Assembly (NCBI GenBank): GCA_003993805.1
Contig: RSEF01000002.1
Span: 9,368,667 to 9,432,666 of the forward strand
Origin: Himantopus leucocephalus
Lineage: Eukaryota > Chordata > Aves > Charadriiformes > Recurvirostridae
Direction of reading: 5' to 3'
Length of the DNA stretch: 64,000 nt
Part shown: one piece after another, positions 1 through 12,700 of the stretch
Position numbering within the stretch: position 1 is the stretch's first letter
Layout of the letters: every line of letters begins with the position of its first letter
Program-made: the position numbers and the translations under genes
Notes under the pieces: generated by a model
The model's input: the letters and a program-made list of their open reading frames with translations, nothing else
Told to the model about the DNA's origin: nothing
Databases searched by the model: none

Positions 1-606
1 GGATGGGGCTGCAGCGGCAGCATAAGGGCGAGCAGTACTCCGACTGTACACTTGAGGGCTCTGAAGACTGTGAGGAACGGGGCAGAAGCAATTGCAGTTG
101 AAGAATGTATTTTAACTAAATTGGCGCATTGTACCTGCGCAGGGTTTAATGCTTGCTGGGCCATTTGGCTATTTGCCATAATTGGCTTTCCATTCCCTTG
201 ATTGGAATCATAGATAAAAATTTGCTAATCCACTTTCTTTGCTGAAAGTATTAGAAAAGTAATCCATCTTTTAAAAATGCTCGAGCAAAATCATATGGTA
301 TAAAGAATACTTTATGGAATAATGAGATTAATGAGAACTGTAAGGCATATGCAATTTAAAACATTTTTCTGTGGTTTTAAGGGGAAAAATGCAATCTGGG
401 CACTATAAAGCCATAAGTACTTCCTTTTTTATGCACTGCCTCTTAAATGTGCATTACATGTTACGCTTTTGTCTACATGTTAAAATGTGAGTCTATATTT
501 AGGAATAAGGAACTGCTATTTATTTGTATTTTTGTTATGTTTGAGACTATCTGATTCTAAGTCCTTGGCTGTGTTCTTTCCTCCCTCTCCCCTCTTCTGC
601 CCACAG
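1..606 (+). other. 3' end of the LMBR1 intron preceding the first visible exon (probably intron 5)
   Basis: Non-coding DNA ending in a pyrimidine tract and CCACAG at 601-606. Twelve coding exons follow. With 17 exons in the mammalian gene this would be intron 5, which hosts the ZRS limb enhancer. I do not recognise the ZRS core in these 606 bases, so it should lie upstream of the window. Confidence 0.7.
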
Positions 607-733
607 GGCATCAGAGCACGCATTTTGGAAACACTTGTAATGCTTATTCTTCTTGCACTGCTTATCCTTGGCATCGTATGGGTGGCTTCAGCACTCATAG
701 ACAATGATGCTGCCAGTATGGAGTCTTTGTATG
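607..733 (+). CDS. LMBR1: LMBR1 coding exon (probably exon 6)
   Basis: Acceptor CACAG at 602-606 and donor gtatgg from 734. It starts in phase 0 and leaves one base. It encodes 42 residues beginning GIRARILETLVM, followed by a transmembrane helix rich in L, I and V, then ASALIDNDAASMESLY. An open frame beginning at 487 runs into it from the intron, but that part is not coding. Confidence 0.96.
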
Positions 734-3700
734 GTATGGAATTCAAAAAACCACCACACTACTTTAATTTTAACTATGGAAATTGATGTTTTCAATTAAA
801 TGTCTTTCTAGTAAATGCTATGTGAGTATTGCACAGGTTGGGAAGAAGCTGTGTTAGTTTAGTCAAAACCATTTTTTTTCTGTTAAATCTGTTTTTAGCA
901 TGCTGAGAAGTTCCATGCTTGCGGACACAATGTAGGTTAAAAACAAGGGGCTTAAGTAAAATGGAAGTAAAAGCTGAAGATATTTTTCAAGCTAAAGTGC
1001 TTGGGGATTTAGTTGCTTACAGGATTATTAATTGAGTAATTCTTAATTTATTCTTGAAAATACAATTGTTCAATTCTGAACGCTTAAGAAAATCAGTTAA
1101 TTCAGTTGTGTTTGTAACATAAGCAGCCTATTTGTAATAAGCTAAGGCTGTTCTCAATATTTTCTTTACAGACCTCTGGGAATTCTACCTCCCGTATTTA
1201 TATTCCTGTATATCACTGATGGGATGCTTGTTACTTCTGTGTAAGTATTTTCCTGATTATTCCAAAAGGCGAATGATTTCATGCATTTCTTTTTTAAAGA
1301 TTAAAGGAAACTTTTTCATTGTGAAAACTAAGATTGTGAAAGGTACAAGTGTGATTTTTTTTTTTCATCATAAAGTTTAAATTTAGATGTAAACTTGTGA
1401 GGTTTGAGTTCTGAGGTTTGAACAAATGCTAACTTACATTTTCAGGTTTTGAGGAACTTCTCACCTCACCCAAAATAATTGCAACTTTTAACTTTTTAAA
1501 ACAGGTATTTGAAAAATAGGGGCTCCATTCTGCAAAGGAAATCACAATTTTTAAGTGAAATATTTGCAGGAGGTCAGTAGTACGTCGAGAAAGTTATTTT
1601 GGAACACTTAGTTTGTCCTATATTCAGTGAATGATCCTTCTTCCTTTTTTAGTTGACAATCTCCCTGTATAGACAGAAGTTGGAATGCAGTGCAATTAGC
1701 TTTCATAATCACAAAACTGGTATCTGGCCAGCCTGGAAGTCAGTTATATGACTGCATATAAAACAAATGCAGTAAAATCCCCCAACCTTATACCACCTGG
1801 TCCTAGCCAGAGCTCAGTCATCCATGTTTAGGGGAATAAGAAAGATGACGGAAGGTTCCAAATGCCATTTATGATTTCAGCCCCTCCCCCCAAATGATTT
1901 CTAGAAAATTGCTGAAAGGGGGACAGAACATCTCCCTTTCTAGACTATCATGTTTTCCCTTGTTCTCCAGGCTTTGTAGTTTACAGCTAAACGCTTACAG
2001 GGCCGTCACTGCGGAGAAAGGGTGGGGAACGATAATCTAAAACAAAACTAAGCAGATCTGTCTCTGAAAGGTGCTGCTCACTGAGACCTCGTGGGTCTCC
2101 TTAGGTTCTCTGGATGTGGAGAATCTTAAATCCACTTCAGCGGAGGGAGGCGGGGGGAAGTACAAAACCAAGCGGTTCTGACTGTCTCAGGTAGGCTGTT
2201 GAGGAGCGTGATTCACAACCGTTGCTGAATGTTTTAGTGGGGAAGTTAGCTTACAAACTCCCCACAGCTGTCTTGCAGTTTGTGTCAGCAGAGCTGAAAA
2301 CACAGCGTGCGCTCTGGGGCCATTGTACACCAGTTCACCAAAATAATTGGGATTAAATGCCAATTTTTGGAAAAGTTATTTTTAATTTATGCAAGCAAAT
2401 CACTGAGCTTATTTAAGGCCCTCCAAGCTGTTGTATCTGTGTAGCTGAAAGGGCAGCATACAGCAAGTGGGAAAGTGGTAAGTGCTGCGATAGTTTCATT
2501 AGATATTTAGCTGGCCTAATTGCTGAGGCAATGTATGAGTAAGGCTTATTGCGGTGGCAGTTTGGAGCATCGCTTCCTTTCTCTTTTCTCCTTTTCCTCT
2601 CCTCTGTAGTAGAGGAAGACTAGCTTAAGTTAGCCTTTTTGAATACTCTTGTATTTTTCCCTGTAATACATAGCAGTCATAGTGAAACACTAGTTAATAA
2701 AAGTAAATCTAATCCTCACGATAAAATCTTGGGTGCTTCTCCTTTTTCTGGCAACACTGTTTTATTATAATGGGAACTGGAAATGTGTATCCTCATCCAT
2801 GCTGTTACAAATTCCTTCCATCTCCTACACACTTATTTAAAGGCTGTTCTTCCTAAACTGTTGATTTTTACAGATCATTTTCTATTATCATGGTTTGAGC
2901 CTTTCTCCCAACAAGCATTTATGCACCATACCTGAAAACCATCACAGGCTACAATCAAAAAGGGCCAGTTGTTATTTCTTAGAAAAGTAGCTTAAAATCT
3001 GGTTGCTGAGCTATCAACTGAAGTTGCAGTGTAACTTTTAGAGCAAAGCAGCTTCATGATCTCTTGACCTTACAGCTACACCTGTGCTAATAGATTAAAT
3101 GTGTCTGAGATGTTCCCCAGTGCTGTGGCCAACTATTGTCATTCCATCCATGATATTGCAGTTCGCAGAAGGTGGCTGTGTACTGATTGCCTCATGGTAA
3201 TGGTTCCTGGACTGCATGAACTCCAGAACTGCACCTGGGAATTGTTTGGGAAAGTGCTAACTGCCCAGGGCAAGTCATGCCATGGATAGTTCTAGCAATT
3301 TACTGGTCTTAATGCCCAGGAATGTATCCTGGCACTGCTGAACTTACTAGTGTAGACATAGCCTTTGGTTCCTCATGCTTTAAATAATTACTTGAGCGAG
3401 TTTAAGATATCTGATTATATGGCGTTCCTTGTTGACAAAAAAATAGCAGTTATGCTATTGGAGGGGAGAGATGCTTCTCTTGTTCAAAATTCATATAGTA
3501 GTGTGTTTTAAAGTTTGTATCAGAGTTTGAAGCTCTTGCAGTTCTCTTCAAAACCGTGCTTGGTTATATGTGGAATAACACATTGAACATCCAAATAAAA
3601 ATTGGTCTTTGACTTACAAATCACTGTTTTGCATAATCTTTCTTCCTCTGCAGTATGCACGCCAGTGGGACTTTCACGGATGTTTACAGTAATGGGTCAG

Positions 3701-6700
3701 TTGCTGGTGAAGCCAACAGTAAGTGTTACACAAATCTGTCCTCGTGTGCTGTCTGTTAGAAGGCAGAATGGCATTAGGGTACTTTCTTTTAGAACGCTTG
3801 CACTTCTACGCAATTCTCTCTTCAGTTCATCAGTTTCTATAGTCAATATTTGTGTACTTGTTTTCATACATTTTTCATACAGCACAAAAGCCTTGTTTTT
3901 CCACAGAAAAAGTTTTTTTTTTAATAGTATGGACTTCCTCTGATTTTTCCATTTTATATAACTGCTACTAATACTAATATTTATTGCCAGTATTGCCTAC
4001 TGTGTCTGTTTTGCAAATACCTGAAAAGCATGGGCTTGTTTTGAGCTCAGGAGGAAAGGATACAAGGCTAACTAAGGCTGGATGACAAGAAGGGTACCTG
4101 GGGGTACACTTGGATGGGTGAAATGTAGGTAGCTGGCATGTGTAAGAACTTCTTATCCGTAGATACCCTACTGTTCTTGTACGGAATGCTGTGAGGGAAG
4201 GGTGAAGTTTGTACCATGTACAAGTGCTCTGGTGACTTTGCCATCACGTTTCCTAGTTTGTATCTACTAAAATTTGGGTGTGCTTAGGTCCTGAATTCCT
4301 TTTCATCAGTCAGTTCAACTCTGAAAATACAAAGAAAATATATACTCTTGCTATCTGTAAGCTTTAAACTCAAAGCACCTGAAAGTGTGGTAGACAGAGT
4401 TCATTTATTTGCTTTTAGCTTCCAATAGCAATTTATATTTGCTTGAAATACTGGCTTATGTCAAAAGTCACTTTTTAATATACTTTTCCAAAATCTGCAG
4501 TTATTTTTGTTTAAATCAAATCAAGTGTGAAGGTTGATAGGTTGATATGATTTGAATATAGGTCAGGTGTACTGTCCCTTCCCCTGTTCCCTAAGTCTCT
4601 TTAGATTGAAACACCGTAAGAGCTTTAAACTGAAATGAAAACTTAACAGAAAGTTTTTGCTTACAGTAAAGAAAGAGGTGTGTAACAGAATGGGATACTC
4701 TTTTGTGGAGTTCTTATTTGTATCAGTATTGTAAAGTTGTAAACTATGTATTTAAAATACAGGTTACTAGAACAAAGTGAACCTGAGTAGATTAGTGCAG
4801 TCAGAAAAACAAGTGACTCTGATATTCAGTCAGTTCATGTTTCTGTTTCCAAATACAGATCCTTGAAGACCTAGATGAGCAGATGTATATCATCACTTTA
4901 GAGGAAGAAGCAATTCAGAGGAGGCTTAATGGTATGCTTGTTCTGATACTGCTTCAAATACAGTACTTAGAACAGAGTGATTCTGGCCAGGGGTATTGAT
5001 CTCACTGTTACATAGCCTCTTCTCTCAAAATAGAAAAATTCAACATCTTAGTATGTAACAAGTGTTACAGGTTTACATTTTGTTGCTCGCTGTTCAGGAT
5101 TAGCTCGTGTGATTGTGTGGTTTGCTTTGGTTTTGCTTTTAACATACTCATCAGCTCTAATATGTGAATGTTCTGAGACTGAGAAAGCAAATTGAGTTGT
5201 TGACCAGACCCACCAACCTTACTGCAAAATAATTTGAATTGGTAAATGACTGTATTTTATCCTTGTTTGCAAAACAATGAACTTACATTAGCAAGAGGCT
5301 CAACTTCCTGCATTATGAGTTTTGTTTTTTATTTGGAGGATTTTTTTGGTTTCAGTTCATTGTTATTTAGAATCTTAGGTAATAATTCATTAAACAGTGG
5401 AGCAGTCCTTTATATTCTGGGAGCTATTTGGTGAATTTAATAATTTAAACAATTCTATTAATGAATAATGAAAATGAATAATTATACAAATGTTTTAGAC
5501 TGCTTGTATTTAGTAAGTTTTGCACTACTTGATAAGGTGTTTCTGTTTTGAATTATTTCAAAACCAGTATGAAAGCTCTGGCTTCTAAGAGGAAGACTCT
5601 TGCAGTGTGGCAGGCACCAATTACAGAAAATGTATCGATTCTATGAACCTGGAAATCATGTTGTAGAAATGGTCTTCTGAATCACTTTTAACTGCGTGAT
5701 AAGCCATCCAGCCACAATTTATACAATTGCTTCAGGTTGGAAAACCAAAGGATATTAATGTCACAACACATCTATTGTTGTGTTCTCTTATGACTTATTT
5801 TAGCCTTAATTTTCTTAATTTCCTGCCTTTCTCTCTTACTTTTCAGTCTTCTGTCATATATCTCAATCTTCTTTCAAGTCTCAGTAAGTCTCCTTTCGAA
5901 GTTGCTTGGTCAGGAAAAGTACCTTTGATAACGGTAGATCACGGTGGTCGTCTTTATTCCAGCGTTTAAAAATTGTGGAGGAGTAGTGAGTTCTTTGTGC
6001 TAAAATCAGCCAGGGTTTCAGTTTAAAAGTAATGTTCACCTTTGCTGTTTTGGAAGCTTAGGTTTTTATACTGACGTGCGGATATATACGCATTCACATA
6101 CAGACATGCAAAAAGGTGCATGCAGTGGATGTCTTTGAAGCTGTGATGGGGTAATTATAATTGTTCTATGTGTTTGATGTTAGCTAGCAGCTGTAAAATA
6201 TTTGTTACTGAATATTTTATGTTGTCATGGTGATTGTGCTTATGTACAAGAAAAGCAATTAAAAATAAAAAAGACCTAATAGTTATTCAGGTATCTTAGA
6301 AGCAGTGCAGAGTGGTTTCCACTATTCAGGTGGAGAATGTGATTATTTAGTTGATGATTGTCTGCTGTTCTGTGTAGAAGTCTATGCAACAGTTTATATT
6401 GCAATTTAGTAATCTCTCTCCTGGGGTGGACCTAGTCTGTGGGCATCTACTAATTGGATCTGGATTTAGGATGTGTGCATGGTGGCTCCCCTAACTACTT
6501 GCCAAAAGGTTGCATTTTCTTTCAGCGAATCGGTTACTATTCAACGTAAAGTGGAACTGCAACCCACCCATGTTCCACAGAGCTCTCACCAGCCTGCTCT
6601 TGAGAGGTGAAAGACACGGGGCTTAAATGTCCTTTGACAGGAGAGGGAACTGAATTCTTCTCTTTCATGTGCTGAAGGAATGGTATTGACACCACCATCT

Positions 6701-9700
6701 GAAGGAATGCTTGAAAACCCATAGTTTGGTGTACAGAGAAAATTAATGGACTTAAGCAGAAAAGTAAATAAAAATCTGAACTCGGATATAGCATGTAGGT
6801 GGAGGGCAATATGTTATACGCATGAGAAGATACTCTGCAAGATTTTTGTGAGTAATTATTTAAGTAATTTTAGGTACGGTTCTCATTTATGTGGCAAGCA
6901 TGGAAAGCTTCATCTTCTCTGCCAGAAGACTTTCTAATACATACAAATTATGCCAGAAAAATAGGTACCATTTTTGCCAGAGCTATGAAGACTCATGCTT
7001 ATCATGTTTATTGCATTTTTAAAAAATGTGTACAGATGGAGGTGTGGTGCTAATTACATCAGTAAATGCAGTGCTGTGATGTTAGAGGCCATAATCTGTG
7101 ATTTAACACAGATTGTGTAAGTATTTTTGTTGCTGTATTGGAGCAGATATATTAGGCTACACGCTTAGGCCACGTGCTTACCGTGCCATGGCTGTTGCAA
7201 TTCTTCCACAGTTGTGGTAGTGGGAATATATGTGCTTAAGTAACCCTGCTGGACAGTTCAGCAGTAAAGTGTTCTGAAATATACACTCCATTTATGTGTA
7301 TAACCAAAGAATTGAATTTTTATTAAAAGTGAAGAGGACCAGAGCACAGGCTGAAGCACTACTTGGTGATTGTCAATGCTGATTTTTCTATTTTTTCTTG
7401 GTGGAATAATTGCTATGACACTCCTGGCACTGCTTTGCCCTGTCCTAATTAATGTTTCCTCAGACAATGCCTGGATGTAGGAAGGGTGTAGCATGAATCA
7501 CCGTTCCCACTGAATAGGCTGGGTAAAGCCTCTGTTTTCAGATGACAAAAAAAAGTTTAGCTGTGTGAGCTGGTGCCCTTCTTGATTCATATAGAAGTAA
7601 CTATTGTGGCAGTGATGCAATTGATAGTATTCTGTAAAGCTCTTCATTTTTGAAAATTAATCTAACTGTGAAACTGCGTATCTTCTTTGCGGAAACTAAT
7701 TTTCTTCCTTCTCAGATGTGTGCAGTGCATAACTGAAAATCGGAGGAGGAGGGAGGGGAAAGTTTGATCGTGTTATCTACCCTAGTATTTTTATCTATTG
7801 AAGAGATACTGGGCTTTGGGAAAACGTTTGTTTCCAGTGTATTATATTTCAGTACCCACATCACTCCTACAGTCGAAGAATAAAGCTGGGACTTTTTTAT
7901 ATTAAAAGAAAAAAGTTGCCTTCAGCTATTAGTTTTCCTGAATCCAAAGAGACGGGTGGGGTAGGATCAAAAATACTTATTTGATCAAAGTTATTGGCTC
8001 TGAAGGTATCCTTACCTATGTAAGAAAGATGAAAGGTGTTGTTTTTATTGCACGCTAGTAACAGTGTAATTTTGAACTAATTGGTGTTGAACTGCCAATC
8101 ACCTAGGGGGAATGCAAATAGATACTCTTACAATTTCCTTTGAGGTACTGAAATCTTATGTCGGGGCTGGAAGAAAAACAGAATAATACCGTTAAATTGA
8201 CCTTAAATGAGCTGCTTTGTGGCTTTCTTGGAGAATCCCTTCTAACTTTTCATTGCTAGTCCAAACAAGTCTCGTCTACCAATTTGATTTATTGGCTAGA
8301 CAGCGCTGACATTGAACTTTGTGCGTGTTTGAAATAAAGCTAATGTTATAGAGCTTTTAAGAATCTAGCTGCATCCTTTTCAAATACTCTTTTGACTGAT
8401 CTGAAACTTTGCCTTCCCCTCTCGTAAAATATCCTTTTGTATAGCGACCTGTTGTTTGCTACTATTTTTAAGGAGGAACTAGAACTGCAATTAATATGAT
8501 TCAGAATGTCTGCTGAAGTATCTCTTAGGGACCTAATGCGACTTTGTTGGAACGACTCCCATGAATATCAGTGTTTTGAGCTCTGGCTTTTTGTATTGAG
8601 GGGAGGAAACAACATACATCTTGAATAAAGCTTTTCCTCAGAGACCCCTAAATCAATTATGGAAAAGAAAATGTCAGATGATAACTTGAGTTTTCTTACA
8701 TTTTCAACTGCTTTCATTGAAGTTCTTGAGACTTTTTCCACTGAGCTCTATAGCCATCCTTTTTCTTAATTCGTAGTTAATGAGTCATTCCATAAAACAA
8801 ATGTTTTAAACTTTTTTTCAGAGAGAATGCATCAGCCCAAAAGCTTATTTTTATAATGATGATATCTGTTTTTTAAAAAAACCCCAACTTTTTCTAAGAA
8901 CCCCCATATTATGATTACTTATTTAAAAAAAACCTGAGAAATTAAACTGGCACTTGTATTGCAGGCACTTCAAGTGAACAGAAATTGTTACAAAACGGCA
9001 TTTGTAGGTCTTACTGGTTGGTCCTGGGATTTGAGATATTTATATATTTGAAGCCACTCTAAATATTACCACATGCACACTGTATTACTGATATCAAGGA
9101 TAAATGTTTAGGCATAGATCAGAGGTTATGTGCTATATGCAAAAATGTGTGTGAAAGAAACAAGTAATTAAACACTTAAAAATTAACTTTTGAAGCAGTT
9201 GGATGCCTCATTGATCATTTGACTGCATTGAACAAATCAGTATTAATACTCTGGAAATAAAAAAAAAAAGTAAAAGTTTAAAAAAAAAAAATTAAGTCAG
9301 TCCAAGCAATACTCTTGTATATCTTGGTTTTCAGGTAGGACCTCACTGTGCTGGAATATGGAGAGAGTGTGGGCTGGATGGGATGAAAAATTGACCTTCT
9401 TATCTTGTACTGAGATTGCTGGATGGATGAGCAGACAACAGAAAATAAGGAAATAATGAGACTGGACTACAGAGCAGTGTTAGTGTGCCAGCAACCTAAG
9501 TGCTATTTAGTTTTTGTAGGCGAATGATCAAGATCTGAGATAAAAGCCAGGACAAGACTATTAATCCCATAGAAATTTATTACGGAGTGTTTAAAAAAAA
9601 AAAAAAAAGTATCTGGAACATGGTGGTATTACAAGTTACTCTGCAATCAAAGGTGAGGCCGAAGGTAGGGAATGGCCAACAGGTGAAGAGTGTCAATGTA

Positions 9701-12700
9701 AATCAAGAAAGAAGATAACAGAGAGGACTTAGGGTTTGTTAAGACCTTGAACTGTCACTACCACAGAGTGTTTTTGCAGAGTGAGATTGAGCTGGAATAG
9801 ACAGGGAAAATATGAGCCCTCAACTTCTTTTCAGGTGAGATTATTCAGAAATAAAAACAATGAAAGTGGGGCAAAGATGAGTGGAGTGTGTTTCTAATTT
9901 ATCCTGGGAAACATATTTCTGGTTTGTGATTGCAAAGAGTAAAAGCTAAAGTAGAATTAATGAGATCAAAATTGAAATAGCAGATCTCTAGTTGGCATGT
10001 CAGAGCTGTATCGTTGCTTGAACACTGTGCAGTGCTTGTAGAGGAACTGGAATCAAGAAGAGAAACCATAGTGTGCTTGCACTGGAGAAGATGGGTGGTT
10101 GGAAGAGAACGGGAGGTTGGAGAGAAAAAGGATGGAGGGGGAAGATGGGCTGGGTTCCCTAGAGTCCTAGAGCCCATCTAGGGATAGGAGGAAGAGTTGC
10201 TGAGCAACTTCTAGGCAGAAAATTAGCAAGGGAGAGGGGAATTAATATTACGGCTGTCAGTTTTGAGCTGGTGTAGAGAGAGTTTGAGGAGTTGCACAAC
10301 AGTGCTGTAAACTGTAAAAAGGAGAGAATATGGTCTCATGGGTGGTTGTGAGGACGATCTGATTGTGGTTGCCGAAGGGAGCTCTGTGGCACAGAGAGAC
10401 TGACCAAATCAGGCAAACTGATATGACCAGAAGATAGGTCAACAAAGCAAGTCAGCAGTATGGAAACTGAGTTTGCTGAGTAAAAAGGAAAGGGAGGGAG
10501 AGGCAGCAGCTGAAACTGGAGGTCTAGCCACCAGCTTACTTAGTTGGGAGGCAAAGGTCCACTTTGTTTTTAAGTTGCTAAATAATAATGTCCTTGAAGG
10601 GCATCCAGAGATTTTGTACCTCTTGATATAAGAATCATATTAGAGGTACAAGAATGAGACATCTGAGCCATCCTGTGTCAGGCTACCACGCCATAACAGG
10701 TTTTTGGACAGATGCTGCAGTGGGTGTTGTGTTACTCCTTGCAGCTTCTGGTCAACAGAATAGGCAGGGATCGCAGAAGGTCGTACCGTGAAACCTCTGA
10801 AGTGTTGAACTGTTCTGGTTAGACAGAATTAGAGGGTTCTTGACTAAGCCTCTGTTTTTTGAAATGTAGTTGAAGAGTCTCAAAAAACCACCTGCAGCTT
10901 AAAGCCACAAGTGTTAATGTGATGCTTCCTACATCTGAATTGTCGCGGTGTGCCTTACAGTACTATAGTTAATCTCATCCAAAAGAAAATACTGTCCTCT
11001 GTTTTAAAAGGTATATCTTCCATGGTGGAATACCAGACAGTAGAGTTGGAACGGGAGCTTGAAAAAGTGAAAAGCAAGAAGACAAATCTAGGTAATAAAA
11101 TTTTTTTTCAACTGCTTCATGTGGATTGCAGTTTAATAAATGACTTTAAGATGCTGTGTTTAGCTTGTAGCAGTCACTCGGTTGATTTTAGTTTGTTCTT
11201 AACCAAATGTGTGCGTTTGCAGTCCTTTCAAATTGTCATAGTTTCTACAGATACATCACACGGAATCATTACACCCCTCTAATAAACAAATTTAAGTAGG
11301 GAATCTGATTTGGATCTTATTTTTTAACATGATTTTAGAGAAAGTGTAACACTCTTGACTTCCTTGCATGGAGCTCAATAGCACAGTCCTTTCATATATA
11401 ATGATATATTTATGTCTCAGATGATCGCAGATAATCATTACTTTCCTCTCTGTTTTTAAGTTGTTTCTATAGAAGTTAAATTGTGTTTAAGAACAGTAAA
11501 ATAATTCTTAGCAGGGTTGTGTCTTTTAAAACCGAAAAGTGATACTTTTGGTAATGGCAGCCACTCATCAGGAATTTCCTTACTTATTCAAAGGCTTGCA
11601 GGATTTTTCATTTATCAGTGTGTTATGTGCAAAACTAAGACTATGGTAAAAAAAAGTTGTTGTTTTTTTTTTCTGACATACCAGTGATGTCCAGTGTGTT
11701 AGTCTTGTCTTTCTTGCCTTATGTTACCAGAGGAAAATACTGTTTAAATATTTGAAATTCCCCTTCTGTCCCTTTAGGTCATACTAAAATATATATGTAA
11801 ACAACACATTTTTAAATTCCATATGTTTTAAGCTTTGCAAAACTGCTGTATGCCGCAGAAAAAAATGTTATGGTGAAACATGCGTGTAAACAAGAAAGAA
11901 AAATCTACTTCTGTGTGTCTCCCCAGTCTTTCTCTTAAGAGGCTTCATGTTTTTTGGCATTGCTTTGTACGGCTCTTCAGGGTGGATATTTCTATGAACT
12001 GGTTGGCGTCCGTTCGGGATAAGATTACTTTTGTTACCTATAGTTATAACGAGAGCTACCTGAATGATTTTTACTTGTTTTATTCTAAGGTGATCTAAGG
12101 TATTAAGCTTCTGTTTTTCTATTCTGAACAGAACGGCGGAAAAAAGCTTCTGCTTGGGAAAGGAATTTAGTCTATCCAGCTGTTATGATATTGCTCCTGA
12201 CTGAAACAGTAAGAATTTGTGTTTGTTTTTTTTTTTTCTTTTTCCCCAGCAAAAAGTATGAAGAATTCCTTGGTCATTTTGGGGAATAATTTCAAGATTT
12301 GAGTGATGTGTCTTTAAGCAACAAACTTGATATTCCTTTCTTGACCATTTTAAAATAACTTAAGATTATGAAATCTGGTGAGGATAAATGTATACATTTT
12401 AAAAATGAAGAATACTTTTAAATAACAAGATTGTTTCTACTTCTTCATAGTCCATCTCAGTCCTCTTAGTTGCTCTCAACATTCTTTACCTGTTGGTCGA
12501 TGAGACTGCAATGCCAAAGGGATCAGGGGTAAAGTAAACTTCTCTTATGATTTTTGTAACTTTAGTAATGCTTTGGAGCCCTTACAAAAGTGCGAGTGAG
12601 AACTTCTGCTTTAATAATGCTGAAACTAATGAGTCTCAACCTTCTAGGTTTTGGTCTTGTGCACACATAAACATTTATTACATGTCATATTATAGTGAGT

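Noticed and set aside
487..606. 5' part of the 99-codon frame at the first LMBR1 exon
   Set aside because: It precedes a clear acceptor (CACAG at 602-606), and the known protein begins matching only at 607.
1..606. ZRS limb enhancer core
   Set aside because: I looked for the ETS/HOXD site cluster as I recall it and did not find it here; alignment would settle it.
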